Assembly: GCA_037447655.1 (NCBI GenBank) | Contig: JBBHKE010001962.1 | Span: 57,596-121,595 of the forward strand | DNA from: Zygnema cylindricum | Lineage: Eukaryota > Streptophyta > Zygnematophyceae > Zygnematales > Zygnemataceae | Reading direction: 5' to 3' | DNA length: 64,000 nt | Shown: positions 48,461 to 61,752 of the stretch, one piece after another | Layout: each line of letters begins with the position of its first letter | How positions within the stretch are numbered: position 1 is the first letter of the stretch | Translations under genes and position numbers: made by a program | Notes under the pieces: model-generated | Seen by the model: the letters and a program-made list of their open reading frames with translations, nothing else | What the model was told of the DNA's origin: nothing | Databases searched by the model: none

Positions 48461-50035
48461 CAACCTTGTTAATGCTAGTATAATATGATCGTGTGTCACG
48501 CCCATCGGTATTTTACAGTCAGGTCCTTTTTTTGAAGGTAAAATATCCTGAAAGTATTTTATTCCGTTCTAAACTCAGTTTGATTCACGGTGGCTTGCTA
48601 CACAGCTCATTGTTGTTATTGTTTATTACTCTTATTTTGTCGCAGTTATTTTTGGCCAAAAATCATACATGTGTAAATAACATGAAAATATAATTAACGC
48701 TAACGTCGGGAGTTTTCATTAGTGTTCACCATATTCGTAAATAATAGCCTTATCTACAACAAGTATGTTTTAGGAAAGAGAGTCCACGTGAGATATCATC
48801 TGTTCGACGTTAAGTGCGCTTCGCATGTAACAACAATTTCAATCTTTGCTAGCTGCTGAAAAGTGCGAGGAATATCACTTAATATAAAGGGCAAAAAATG
48901 TAAAGTAACCATATATATACTGTTAATTTTTCCCTGAATTTACTTCTTCTAAACATAATATAGTATATTGCCAACAATGGGACGACAATACGATCAAAGT
49001 ACAAAACATGGTTGTAGTTAAAATAGTTAATAACCATCAAAGGCTAAAATCCATAATATACGCGGACTAAAAGCACAACAATGCTTAAACAACAATAACA
49101 AACTAAAAAGGAAAGCAAATACAACATAAAGAAAAAAAAACAAATAAATTGTAAGAACACTAAAAGTTACCATGGACGCTTAAGCCTAAGACTATGCCAC
49201 AATGAAGGTCAAAACTACGAATATCGTTTGTAAGCAACGAATGTGGGAACGTCTCCCAACGGGTATTGTTGGGGTGGTCCACGTGCACTTAAAATTGAAT
49301 TGACGTCAACTGAGCGTAGAAACTACAAAGTTGACACAACAAGTGACATTGAGTGTTAAAAGATATGTTAATGTGTTTTTTTATTATTCATTAATATTGA
49401 GCTTAAGGGGGAGCAATTTAGCGTGCAGTGACAAGTTAGTTGTTATCGTCGAAATATTACTATATTCAATATGATACCATATAACACATTGTACGTAATA
49501 CAGCAGTATGTAGTGCGACAATGTCGCCCTTGAGAATCGCATGCGCACAATACATTGTGAATCGTTCTTGTTTGTGAAAAAAATGTATGGTTTTAAAAGC
49601 TTTATTGCCATAACATTGGGAATTCAATTTTTTTTTTGGTGTAGCATACTAACACTTTAATTAATATGTGTAATTTCATTTTATTTATAACCTTTTATGA
49701 AAAATAGGCTCGATCATGTTATTCTCATTTTGTCGATAATTGAATTTCTTTATAGTCGAAGATAGAGGTTCCTTTTGAGGTGGGAGAGTGAATGTCGTCA
49801 CCTCTAGTTCTTTACGCATAGCTGCACCGCCCATTCATATCGTAGTGAATCACCCTCGTACATGATGTTTTTTGGACTATCGGTGGCTCACAAAAGCAAT
49901 TAAAAACCTAATTTAGTGCAATTAATTAGAAAAAATCATGGACTTTAATGGCAATGGACGGTGTAACGTTTCAATGTTTTGGATATTAATGTTGTGTAAC
50001 AAAAGCATCTTGCTAATAACCGGTATATCGATTTT
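48461..50035. other. Intergenic, no gene; one small TIR element
   Basis: Largely featureless AT-rich DNA. At about 49812-49968 CACCGCCCATTCATATCGTA faces an inverted ATGGCAATGGACGGTG, a probable short relative of the TA-target MITEs. Confidence 0.4.
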
Positions 50036-50768
50036 ATTTTGATATGGATACTCGATGTATTGGTCCGATGTATCACTAAAGCTAATATCGTAATAAAAAC
50101 ATCGATGTGTTGCGAGAAGTTATCGGGTCGATAACTATCGTGATGCCTACATACTTTAGTAAGCAATGCATTTTTGCCCTTTTCCTGTACCTTATTTTCA
50201 TACTGTAGCTTGATGTACGACCTCCCTACCAAATATATCGCGATGGTTTTTTGTTGGTCGCGTAACGATATATATAAAAACCCCTCACCGTTCGATAAGT
50301 AGATACATCAATATCGTAGTTATAACGATATGAAATTATTGGGGTTGTGTATCGGTAGCCATTTGTCGATAACCAATATGCCCCTTTTTTAGGCTTGTCG
50401 ATAATCAATATATTGGTACGATATATCGTTACCGATGTTATCGCAAGAATAAATCAATAATTATCGATTTTTTATCGCGATAACACTGGTTGGATAACTA
50501 TCGACGATAATTGTACGGTTCAAACCGTATAGGTGTACGCTTTATTCCGTTTTACTAAACTGTAGTTCTTTTGTTATACAAAGTAAGGAACAAAATTTTC
50601 ATACGTAGCATTCCACGCTATATAAAGTGGAAAAAAGTATTACAGTATATTATAAAGTAAGACTACAACGTACGATATTTTTTCCACTTATCGCTGATAA
50701 GGAATTTGTTTTCCTCGGAGCGATATAATTGAACCCCTCACCGTTCGATAATCGATAAGTATAACTAT
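50036..50768. repeat. Degenerate hAT-like palindromic repeats
   Basis: Multiple TATCGATAA and CGATATATCG palindromes occur, and GGTTGTGTATCGGTAGCC at about 50343 resembles the terminus of the hAT MITE at 15554. Copies appear rearranged, so no clean borders can be set. Confidence 0.5.
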
Positions 50769-51180
50769 AGGTCAGAGGTCGCAAACGGGAAACCGAAACC
50801 GTGACCGACCGTTAACCGACAGTTGCGTCGGATCCGGAACGAATTTTGTTGCCAAATTTGGGGGGCTTTGCGGATTGGGGCGGTTGATTCACAAAAAAAA
50901 ATAAAAAATCGGTTACGGTCGGGTAAGCAAAAAACAAAAAAGATGTAAATTTTGTACTGTCCGTACAATCCAACACTATTGTACTTTGTACTCTTGTTAT
51001 CGTGGAAGGTATACGGGAGATGTACCACTAATTTTGTACTTATTCAGGTACGAGCAGGTACGGGTAGTCGAGAGAAATCGAGTTTCGGTTAACTATTATT
51101 TTTGTAAACGCGTTTCGGTTAACGGCAAGTTAAGCGTGAGCATAGCCAGTTGGCGTAAGGTACTCAGATTTTGAAAAGCG
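50769..51180. mobile_element. Non-autonomous hAT-like element, GTTAACCG termini
   Basis: The left part CAGAGGTCGCAAACGGG with ACCGTGACCGACCGTTAACC and the right part GGGTAGTCGAGAGAAATCGA with TTTCGGTTAACG reappear near 51270-51365 and 55147-55290 respectively. It is interpreted as an internally deleted copy of the element carrying the transposase relic. Borders are approximate. Confidence 0.5.
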
Positions 51181-51733
51181 GTTTGGTTATCTAATTTGAC
51201 TTTGCACCTTATATATAACCGGTTCTATCGCGATTTTTTGATACAAAATAAGAAATTACGGCACAAAGATTGAACGGTCAACCAAATCCGTGACCGACCG
51301 TCGACTAACCGCTTGCGCCGGTTGCGGAACGGATTCGGTTGCCAAATTTGGGGAGTCAGGCGGTTGATTGAAAAAAAAAATCAGTTACCGTCGATCAAGC
51401 AAAAAACGAAAAAAAATGAAATTTTTGTACTTTTTTTTCCAACATTATTGTAATTTGTACTTTTGGTATCGTGGATGTACGTGACATCATGATTAACGTC
51501 GCAAATCTGACACGGTACTAACAATATTCATTTTGCGAATCTTACTAAAAGATAAGGGCCGAAATCGTAATCTATTGTAAAGTGTTGAGTATGCACTTTA
51601 TACGGTGTTTCCAAAAATATGTCAAATTATTATGTCAATATCACGTGATAAATTGTAATTATTGGCTTACTCATACATCGTACATGTTTTCACAAACATA
51701 TCATATTATTATGTCAATGTCATGCGATATGTA

Positions 51734-52240
51734 CACCGTGAATCGTTATTAGCGTTCATGACTTTAATTGAGGTACCCCGTTTTTTTAGGCAAATTCCCA
51801 AATATAATTAATCATTATAAATGTTTCTGAACGTTATTTAAGGTAGCCCACCCAATAGGGTTCATAACTGTGATATAGTGCCTTGCTAAGTATTGTGGTG
51901 TACGGACTGTCAAATCCTTATTATTTTGTACTTTTTCAAGTAAAAAACTACAATAACAATATTTACACTGGCGCACGCGCATGTAAATGTGCTCTAGAAA
52001 AAATGACGCGGATGTCACAAAAACGCGACGACGTACGATTTTATCAATTTGGTACATGCACATATTTTAGTGGGAATATATTATGCGCCAACAATTATTA
52101 CAAAGCATTTTAAAATTTAGAGTTAATGATAAATTATTATAAACATTTTTTGGAAAAAACTGAAAATCCCAATTAGCGTAAATAACGCTAATTGTTTCAT
52201 TACGCTATCTATTTCATTACGCTAATAGCGATTCAAGGTG
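51734..52240. mobile_element. TA-target MITE, CACCGTGAATCG termini
   Basis: CACCGTGAATCGTTATTAGCG and the inverse CGCTAATAGCGATTCAAGGTG are bordered by TA. It is about 507 bp and appears nested inside the larger hAT element. Confidence 0.72.
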
Positions 52241-52504
52241 TAGTAATATTTAGTTAATAAATCAGCAAAAATCAAATTATTACGTCAATTATCCACGACA
52301 AATCCTAATTATTAGCTTACTCACATGTTTCAAACAATAAATTGATAAATTTAATTGCTCTTTAAGTTAGAGAAACTTGACCATAATTCAAACAAAACCT
52401 AGTCATACACCAAAATGGAGAAAAGCATATTTGCTTCTCTTAAAACTAGAATCCAAAACGAACTTCGAAAATCAAAAAATGGTGAAATTGCTTAGTATTA
52501 CCTA

Positions 52505-53748
52505 GTGAAAGAAAGCAAGGCCACTTCAAGTTGTTGGAAATTTTTTGTACATGTGTATGAAACTAAAACATCAAACAAATACATAGTAAAGGGGGAGGTT
52601 TTGTGGCTTGTAATACATGTTTCTATACTTTATCAATACAAGTCAACAAACGGTACTTCAACAATTAACACTCACACATGTTCAGCTTTGGTCGACACGG
52701 ATAGTTCTAATGGACTACTTCGTAAGTTTCTTTCAAAAACAAAAGCGAAAACGAGTGACCAAAAAAAAATTGCGAAAATGGTGGCGTTGGTGTATTGCAA
52801 CGACCTTCGACCTTTTTCGATGGTCGACGGTTCAGGTATGATTTATTTTGAATTCCATTTAGGATGGCTTTAATGTATATGTCATTATAACTTGTTTTGT
52901 TAAGAAATTAACGTTCTTGAGCTTCATCACTATTTTTCATCTATAATTTATATTCGTACGCTTATTTTTATTTTTTTATTATTATTTCGTTTGTCATGAT
53001 GTTGTGTTGGTATAAACCTTATTTGTTGACCATGGTTAGTAACTGTATGATATTTTTCTTTTTCTTTTTTTTTGTTCCCAGGTTTTCAAGCATTTTGTCA
53101 AGCATTATTTGATGTGGGTGTTTCGTCCAACAAATGTGTTACATCGACCAGCAACTCCCGTTCGTCAATAGCGTAAAACACTACATTATTTCTTCTGCGA
53201 AAGGTATTCGTAGTTTGATTATCCCAAAACTTCAAAAAAATATGAATAACAATATTTTTGTCGCATTTACGACCGATCTTTGGACCAAAACAATAAAAAA
53301 AACCTCATTCATGTTAGTAACCGCTCATTTTATTGAGAAATAATTTAAACTTCATGCACGGACACTTGAATTCAATCATTTTCCGGAGGAAAAACATACC
53401 AAGAGCGATGACAAAAATGAGGTTTTTATTACAACCGACAAAAAAACGCTCGTTAGTGACGAATTGAAACGTTATTTTGATTTAAAATTAACCAACGACG
53501 AAAGATTAAACTTTAACATACTTGAATGGTGGAAAAAAAAAATCAAATGTACGTGCGAAAGATGGAGGATTTCCTATTCTAGCAGATGTTGCTAGATCTA
53601 TTCTAGCTATTCCGGCTTCTAGCTCCATGTCAGAATGCAATTTTCGGATGCCGGGAACACGATAACAAATAAGAGGAGCTCACTAGCGTCTTCAATTGTT
53701 AGTGATATTTTGTGTGTTAGATATAACCGAGATCTTTTAAATGCATAG
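52505..53748 (+). pseudogene. Decayed hAT-superfamily (BED/ZBED-like) transposase
   Basis: Pieces of one transposase lie in order. A BED-like region (SSCWKFFVHVYETKTSNKY, then KSTNGTSTINTHTCS after a frame change) comes first. Next are KMVALVYCNDLRPFSMVDG, then GFQAFCQALFDVGVS, then the core FTTDLWTKTIKKTSFMLVTA. The C-terminal dimerisation region is ELKRYFDLKLTNDERLNF, ILEWWKKK, ADVARSILAIPASSSMSECN and TNKRSSLASSIVSDILCVRY, ending at a stop at 53746. Between FSMVDGS and GFQAF a GT/AG intron (52836-53081) fits exactly. Breaks: a frameshift in the BED region, a stop after TAHFIEK, a large internal deletion before ELKRYF, and a frameshift after EWWKKK. It would normally cut and paste hAT DNA; this copy is inactive. 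Confidence 0.85.
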
Positions 53749-54554
53749 TTTTTTGTTTTGCTTTGTTTCTAATTATTGTTGTTTTTTTAGTATTAGTTAT
53801 TTATATTTTTTTTTTGATTTTTTTTTTGTATATCACAATTCTTCTAGCGTTTATCTTTTTTTTTTAAAACCGGAATGCTTATTTTTACCAAATTACTGAA
53901 GCGCACTATTTATTCCACATTTAGATTTATAGATTTTGTGTAGTTTTTAAGTTTGAGGTTAATAATTTGTATAATAGAGTCAAAAATAGGACAAGGTTGT
54001 GATTTGATTACTTCTATATTTGATACTACAAAATATTTTTTGTTTTTTTGCTCATCACAATGTGTTTTTTGTTAGATGATTTTCTATGTGAAAAACTATG
54101 ATTTTTTTTAAACCTACATAATTAAAACTTTACTTTTTTTGCATAATTCATAAAATAGTATCGTAGTCGAAAGAAAAACCGTCCAAAAATTGTACCGAAA
54201 AAATTAAATTTGCGAGAGACTAAACATTAATATAAGAGTTTAAACAATCATATAAGAGTTACACGCAAAATTAGGAACAAATCTCTTAAAGGAGGTGATT
54301 GTCGAGGAAAAAAAATATTCGTAAAGGGAGATTTAAAAAAGACAAAATAGTAAAAAGAAGAGGTACACGAGCTGTTTTTTTGTAAAAGAAGATGTACCAC
54401 TACACTCATTGTTATTAGTGTTAATAAGTCGCTACTACTTAAAGCCAGAAATAACAAAATATAGTTAACAACATTATTTAAAGACGTGGACTATAACCTG
54501 CCACGTCTCCTTGCATTAAATAGTATTATTAATCGTAATTTTCCATTAACACTA
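53749..54554. other. Downstream part of the hAT element, AT-rich
   Basis: Poly-T-rich non-coding DNA follows the relic. An extra ACTACACTCATTGTTATTAGTG near 54400 resembles a TA-target MITE end without a clear partner. Confidence 0.4.
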
Positions 54555-55104
54555 CACCGCAAATCGTAATTAACATTATTAACGCTAATTCCGTCACCAC
54601 AAATTTTGACCCAAAAACCTTAAATAGAATAAATAACTCTAAATTTTTCTTTATATTATTTAAGGTACTTTTTTAAACAGCGTTAACAACTCTAGTATAG
54701 TGTCGTTTTAAATAGCGTGGCTTACGATCGGTGTCTGGCTGTACAAAATTGTACCGTATTAACGAAAAAAGTACAAAAAATGATTTAATACATGCCTTTA
54801 TGATGTAACCGCATTTTCACAAGCCGCGTGGTGTAAACGCCATAATTACGTGAAATTGTTCGTTTTGACAGAATGCGTTTTCACAAACAAAGTAGTGCAA
54901 ACGTCATAATGATGTGAAATTGTACGTTTGTCAGATTCTGTATGTGTACCTAAAAGATATTAAAAGCGGATAATTATTACGGAGAGAAACCCAAATTAGA
55001 GTTACTGATAAACTAGAGTTTTTTTTTTTTGTTGAAAAAATAAAAAATATAAATCAGTATGTATAACATTAATTATTTATTTACGATAATTACGATTCGC
55101 GGTG
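54555..55104. mobile_element. TA-target MITE-like element, CACCGCAAATCG termini
   Basis: CACCGCAAATCGTAATTAAC at the left and the inverse TAATTACGATTCGCGGTG at the right; TA is kept on the left, lost on the right. It contains unrelated blocks, so it may be composite. Confidence 0.55.
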
Positions 55105-56205
55105 CGATAAATGCTTAACGCTAATAACAACGAGCGTTGTAATCTTGTACTTTTCGGTTACGGGCGGGTACGGTTAGTCGCGAAAAATCGAGTTTCGGTT
55201 AACTTTTATTTTCGGTAACGCCGGTCGGTTAACGCTTCACAATTTTGGAGCGTGACATAACCCGGTCGGGCGTCGGTTACTCAGATTTGGAAAAAAAAAC
55301 GTTATTTTTTGGTTATGTATAATTTTGACTTTTGCGACGTTTGGTACAATAGTTCGGTATTACGGCAAGGTGGCGAAAAGGATTGTTGTTTTTTTGTGTT
55401 AGGCCTCTTCTCCACCAGGCGCCGACAATAATCGTACGGATACGTTTACTGGCAATAATATTTCGTTCACTTCTCCATCAGGTTGTGTTAGCAAGGAATC
55501 TATCGCATAGGTGCTTTCTTTCGATTGGATGCACGTAGGTTTCTGATATGACGGCGAGCATTGTCAAAGATTCCAAATGCAATATATTTGAACTAGTATC
55601 TGTACAACCAGCCGCAAAATGTACAATTTGTAGGTTCGTGTTTGTCGTTTTACTAAGGGTTACATATTACTTTTTGATGTACAAAAGTACACTAATTTAC
55701 CGTTGGTACGTTCGTGTTTCATCGATGTACCAGTTGTCCTTAGATGGTGTTGGATGGTGGAGGAGGCGTCATGGCACAATCTTTAACAAAAATCTTTTGG
55801 TAGTTTTGTTGGATTTTATTCCTGCTTGTCCGAAGTCGCGTGGCGTATGCCACATGTAAGGTTTTATCTAACATCCATCGTTGGATCTTACGTGACCATT
55901 CCACGTTGTTAATATTTTACACGTCCTAGACTTTGGATAAAATGACCGCTTGCTTCGAAAACACATAATCGGACGGACAAAATTGTCGTCTAAAAGTTTG
56001 GAGATCTTCACGAATCTCTAGTAATCATGTTTTATAAAAAAAAAGTACGGCCTTGTGCGAAATGTACTTTTCCCAATAATGAACCGCACTTTTCGCTTGG
56101 AGGTTCACCCTTATTAGTGTTACCATTTATTTGTGTTTTTTAAGCTTTCAGTTTTTTATATTTACTTTTGATTACTGTAGCGATTGTTATGCTTGAAGTA
56201 TGTAA
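55105..56205. other. hAT right-end sequence and intergenic DNA
   Basis: 55147-55290 repeats the 51035-51180 sequence (GGGTACGGTTAGTCGCGAAA, ATCGAGTTTCGGTTAAC), marking the probable right end of the hAT element that begins near 51270. The remainder to 56205 shows no recognisable gene. Confidence 0.45.
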
Positions 56206-57177
56206 GGGTACGTCCCCATGTATTAAAGTACGACTTTATCCTGTCGTGTTCACACAAAACGCAATTCCGTACGAGAAAAACTTTAGCCGTACAAGAAAAT
56301 TAATTATTTAAAAGTACAGCAAACGTCAAGTCGATACTTTGAATGTGCTTCATGTTTGTCGTCAAGTTAACGAATTTTGGCGTTTTCCTTTTTTCAACCC
56401 CCGGGCAAGAGAATACAGCCTGTCAAAAAACTTCATAAAAAATCACCTCGCGACCTGATTTCACGAAAAGTACCGCCCAAACAACGAATGAAAAATGGTC
56501 CACGCACGCGCCACACGAGTGGTAAAATTTTAGGACGAGGGAGAGCACTCGCTATTTTTCTCCCTGCCCGTCACGTGCATGTACGGAAAAGACGAGCATG
56601 TACGGAAAAAATCAGGGGTCTTCGGACCTCCACTTTCATTTATGGGACCTTTGTAAATTTTGCGCCGTCGTCGCTTCTCCCCTCTCCCTCTCACACTATC
56701 GCTTTTATCTCTCACTTTTTAGAATGAGGCACGACATTGCTGGTATTAAATGAAAGATATTTAAAAAATAATTCTTTTGAATACCTTTATGTATATTTTT
56801 ATGGCAAGTCGATTGAGGAAAAGTCGGAAAAACGAAATCGGATAGCCATGGCAAAAAGTTCTTAAATTTTGTGACGTCGACGTTGTCACAAGTGAGCACG
56901 GCGTCACAATGTCACAAAACCCTAAACAATCTTCCATGTCACAAAATTAAAAAACTCTAGACGTCTACAACCGTCGCTGTTTTTGTTGGCGTCACCGATT
57001 GTCGGAAGTTTCGTAGTCGTCTTCATCCGTCAGAAAGTTGTACCTACGTCTACAATCGTCACATTTCAAAGTTCCGATTTCATTTTCGCACATAGGGACG
57101 TTTTTCAAAGTAGTACGGAACACTTAACTACAGTCCAAAATATTTTTTCAAAGTATCGCTTACATGGGGACGTACCC
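56206..57177. mobile_element. Non-autonomous TIR element, GGGTACGTCCCCATG family, copy B2
   Basis: The 972-bp element has matching GGGTACGTCCCCATGTA ends and TAA on both sides (56203-56205, 57178-57180). It is an inverted homologue of 27754-28701. A plus-strand frame (56377-56727) is largely the same as the minus-strand frame of that copy, sharing GKRIQPVKKLH, KSPRDLIS and RTRHTSGKILGRG. No transposase motifs are seen. Confidence 0.82.
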
Positions 57178-57196
57178 TAAGGATTTTAATCTCTTA

Positions 57197-57868
57197 GGGT
57201 GGACTTCCATTAGCGAAAAAGTGGGGGTTTTTACCGAAGGCCGTACCGTTTCTTACAGATTCGTACATTTTTTTTTTCTCAACGAAAACAACATTACATA
57301 AAATTGTCCAAGGTTGTAGGCGTAAATTAAGACCGTCGGATTCAATTGCACTTTTTATCCGTGACGCCACGTCACCAACCCTACAGTTTTCTAAGATCGT
57401 GCAGAGTGAGGACAGTTCTCGAATACAGAACGTGTAAAAATAGGCCGCGTGGAAAAGGTCAAAATAATCCAGGATGAGCGCGCGCGTATGTGCGTACACG
57501 TCGCAAGGGCCATGTGCCTTCCGCCAGGGTGGCAGCGAATCCGCCGAAATGATCCCGTCACGCTCCCACCATCAAAGTTTGCCGCCGCCTTTTTGTCGTT
57601 GCGTTTTGAAATTTTGGGTAGTACATTTAATGCCCTCTGTACGAGTCATTAATTACCTCCGCTGGTACAGATATTACCTCCGTCCGTACAAATATTGCGT
57701 TCTGACATTGCATTCGAAGATTCTTTCAAGATTTTAGGCATCGAATATTAGCCTACGTGCTACCAACCAGAATGAGCCACGCAGGTTTACAGACACGACC
57801 TAATGGAAGGCATGCCCTTCAGTAAAATCTTCCGTACAATTACTGGGACGCCTAATGGAAGTCCACCC
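57197..57868. mobile_element. Non-autonomous TIR element, GGGTGGACTTCCATTAG
   Basis: GGGTGGACTTCCATTAGCG faces CTAATGGAAGTCCACCC, with TTA on both sides (57194-57196, 57869-57871). It is 672 bp, follows copy B2 after 19 bp, and is related in its ends to 29465-30190. Confidence 0.82.
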
Positions 57869-58362
57869 TTAGGGTGAATCTCCATGAAACGTAAACCGTG
57901 TCAGGTTACGGTTTTACAAGTCTCTATGACAGCATTTGAAGCTGACGTGCCAAAACGTGCAATCTGGCAATCTTTTCCTCTCCAATTTGACACGTGGAAT
58001 GGATCTAATAATAGTTCATTCCCTACACATTTCCTCCATAACCTAAGTGCTTTAGTGACTTTTAAGTTTTAATGCCTTTTAGTGCCTTAAAGCACTTTTA
58101 TCAAGTTGAAAATAAGTCGAAAATCGAAAATGATGCACGTGGACGAAACAAAAGTACAAACAAATTAACACTAACAATTGTTCAATATCACAACAAACAA
58201 ATGCCAAACGCTGCCAAGCTCTTTGCAAAGAATGTCGAAAGCATTTGTAATTCAAGTGCAATTATTTTAGGGTTTTTTAGGTTTTTTTAAGGTTGTCGTG
58301 TTTCAAACTTGCCTTTAACCTAAAACTCTATATGACAAGGTGGATAAACCTAAACCTGAACC
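57869..58362. other. Upstream region of the DHX34-like gene
   Basis: Another element end, GGGTGAATCTCCATGAAACG, starts at 57872 without a visible partner. The rest is the likely promoter and 5' UTR of the helicase gene; no TATA box is convincing. Confidence 0.4.
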
Positions 58363-61300
58363 ATGGCTGACAGAAATCCTATGTCCTATAAAGAGAAGCA
58401 GACAAATTCAACGCTTCAACGTATCAATTTTGATGAACATCAAGAGGTTTTGGATTCTCTTTTCCATACAAGTAGCGATTCTATTCCCGTTGGAAGTTCA
58501 GATTACTATGAATTTCAAGGTTTGCATTTGATTCCAATTATTGACGAATGAATTATTGTTTCCATGATTTTTTTTGTTTCACCTTTAGTGTTTTCTATCC
58601 GCTTTTTTTTCGCATTCAATTCAGCATTTGGATTTCCATTTATTTTCAATTACTTTTATCTGATTCCTTTTTTTGCATTTCTGGCTAGTTTGAATTTTAT
58701 TTCTACGCCTGTTTCTGTTTTTAACCATGCATGCATTTTATGAAATTCTTGCAAACAGCATAAAACACCTAAGAAATGGAAAATGTTTTATAGTTCGTGA
58801 TCGCTCGAGATAAGTTCTAAAAACTACACCATTGGTTTGTCCATACTAGTTATGAACGAAAGCCTAGTCAATAATTTTCTAAGCCGATAAGAAAACATCA
58901 CAAATTATAAAACATGGACAAAACATGGATTAGTGTGGAAGGCACCAAATCATATAGGCACCATATATATACGAACAACAGCATTAATGTGAATTTAAAT
59001 CGGTGCTACACACATTACACAAACTCATGAACAAAAGCCAGCCCTAATTGCCATGGGCAATTTACAAAAAAACAACTGCAAATGGAAAAAAAGAAAAAAA
59101 GAGCATATCTACAAAGCATAACGAGTAAAAATGATCCCTGGAAACATTTACAAACCTGGTTGCCGGATACCGTTGAAAAGTTGAAACGAAAGGGAAAGGA
59201 ATATAGCGACCACTTCTTGTAGCTTGCTCGTCACTACACCGTTCATTGCCATTAGTGTGGCAAATTGCTCATGAGCTAAGTCTATGCCAAGATTTTCTAT
59301 AGAGAGCTTTTAGTACAAACATGAGTGAGCATGGAACGCATCTCATGTTGGAGACTAGTATCTACATTAGTGGGATAATAATATAATTGTCAACAAAAGC
59401 CCCATTAAAATGCTGTATTTTTGTTACCTCCTTTGATTTTTGTCTTCCGTTCTTTTGCTGATTTCTTTTCATAGTCGTCTATTTTCTTCATTCCCATTTT
59501 TCGGAATGTTGGTAAAAAACTGGCCAGTTATGAGGCAAAGAAAACTTGCGAACAAGTTTTTTCTCTTATTTTCTCGTCTATTTTCTGGAGCACTTTTTTT
59601 TTCTTTTTGACAGAGTTTCTTGCTAAGTTAGTCAAGTTTCGATCGGCAACAGAATCAGAAAGTGGCAATGACTCTCACGAGACGGAAAAAAACAAAGAGC
59701 TCGCAGAGCATCTGGATCTGCCTGACCGGTATGTTTCTCACCTTCGCGATTTTTCTCTCCCTCTTTTTTCTTCCTCTCCTTGTCCCTCTGTCTCTCTATT
59801 CCCTCTCCTACCTTCCTATTACTCACACTTGATTCCTCATTTTCTTCTTTCTCCTTGTCCCTCTGTCTCTCCTGTTCCCGCCCCTACCTCCCTCTCCTCA
59901 CACTTGGTTCGGGAATATTTAATGCATCGAATAGGACTAAAGATTGGCGTGGTTAATCACATGCCGGAAAATCCCTAAGAGATTAGTTGTGGTTTTCGTC
60001 TATCTCAGAAAACTTAGTAACACACGTCTAGTTTGACTTTTTTTTGTTAGATTATGGCTACCCTCTATTCCTGGACTTGTTTTGACAATTTAAGTGTATT
60101 TTATCTTATTGCATGCATATGCAGTGCTTATTTTGTCGTATCACAGACATATACCAGCTGTGTTTACAAATTCTTTTCCATGATTATTATTGTGGAGAAT
60201 GAGTACTGTGTGTACGTTCATTACAAATTTTAACAGGGCAAAGAAATGTTTAGATATACATGTTTTTTATTATTTTGATTCTGAATCTGTATCCGCCTTG
60301 AATTTTGAAAATCCAATCAGACATCCTCAAAAGTCACTATCTATTTTGCCAATTATCTATCGCGGATTCTTGAAAACCAGCAGAAATAAAAAAACCCAGC
60401 ATTACTTTAAAATCCTCTTTGATGCGTTCCAAATCCACGCAAAGACTTCTACATCCACACTACACCCGTGGTACATTATTAGAGTAAATAATTCTTAGCA
60501 TAGGTATATATTAGTGTTATTTCCTAGTTTACTTCAGAATGCTGTGGCTGATTTTGAACCTTTTTAAAAGAATTAGAGTTAAGAAAAAGCAATTCGTATT
60601 ATCAACACTATTTTGTGGTCAGAGGGCAAAAAAACGGCACTGTTAGCGCTTATCACGATTCACTGTGTAGTTATATTAGGTGTAATGCAAGGTATCGTGT
60701 AAAATTTCCTCTTTAATGCTTTTCATCCATACAACTTTCAAATCCACCTGTTGCATCTCCTCTGTAGGTACAATGCGAGGTATCGTGTAAATTTGGCGGT
60801 TGTGACTGCCCATGAAAGGAAAGCGAGAGCCATGAGAGAAAAATGTGAGCTCTCTCCTGAGGATTTGGGGGAATACAGACACATGCTCACTCTCTATGAG
60901 AATTTCTTACAGGTGGGAGTTTTTTGACACACTAACCTTGTGATATTATCAAAATGGGAATTGTTCTCTCTCTCTCTCTCCCTCTCCCTCTCTCCCTCTC
61001 CTCCCTCCCTCTCTCTGTACACACATTCTCTTCCTTCCTCTGCGGTTCTTTATTTGTATCATTCTGCATTTTTCTCTCCTGTTTCCCTCCCTCCCTCCCT
61101 CTCTCTGTCTCTCTCTCTTTCTCTCACACTCTTCTTTCCTCTGCGGTTCTTTCTTTGTATCATTCTGCATTTTTCTCTCCTGTTTCTCTTCTTGTTCTGG
61201 CTCTCTCTGCTTGTTCTGCTTCTTCTTCTTTTCTTCCTCTTCCGGTCTATCTGCGCCTCTCCCTCTCCATGTGGGATGAGTGAGAGGGAGAGGAGAGGAG

Positions 61301-61706
61301 GTAGGAGGGAGGGAAAAGGTTAGAGAACAAAAGAAAGGATGAGAGTTGCAGTTCCAGTTTTTTTGTTTTGTTGGAAACTTTCTATCCTTTTACTTCTTCC
61401 TACTTGGTTCCACCGTTTCAGAAACGTTCCATGGCGAAACTGACGAAACTGAGACGAGACCAAGGAAATTTGCCCATAGCTTCTTTTCGAGACTCTATTT
61501 TGAAAGCCATTGAGGAGAATTCTGTGGTGGTGATTGCTGGTGACACCGGTTGTGGAAAGGTGGGTAAGTTTTTTTTTTGTAAATTTTGGAAATGGATTTA
61601 CTGGGGGTTACCACATGGGGACGATTGTTATGTTCGTGTTTTTGTGCTCTCTGTTGTGTTATGTTTTATGTTTTTGTTTGAGGCTATGCTGTATTTTTTC
61701 CAAGTG

Positions 61707-61752
<46 letters not shown>

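Noticed and set aside
60940-61323. 127-codon Leu/Ser-rich plus-strand frame
   Set aside because: It covers a CT-rich intron tract between two helicase exons and has no family match.
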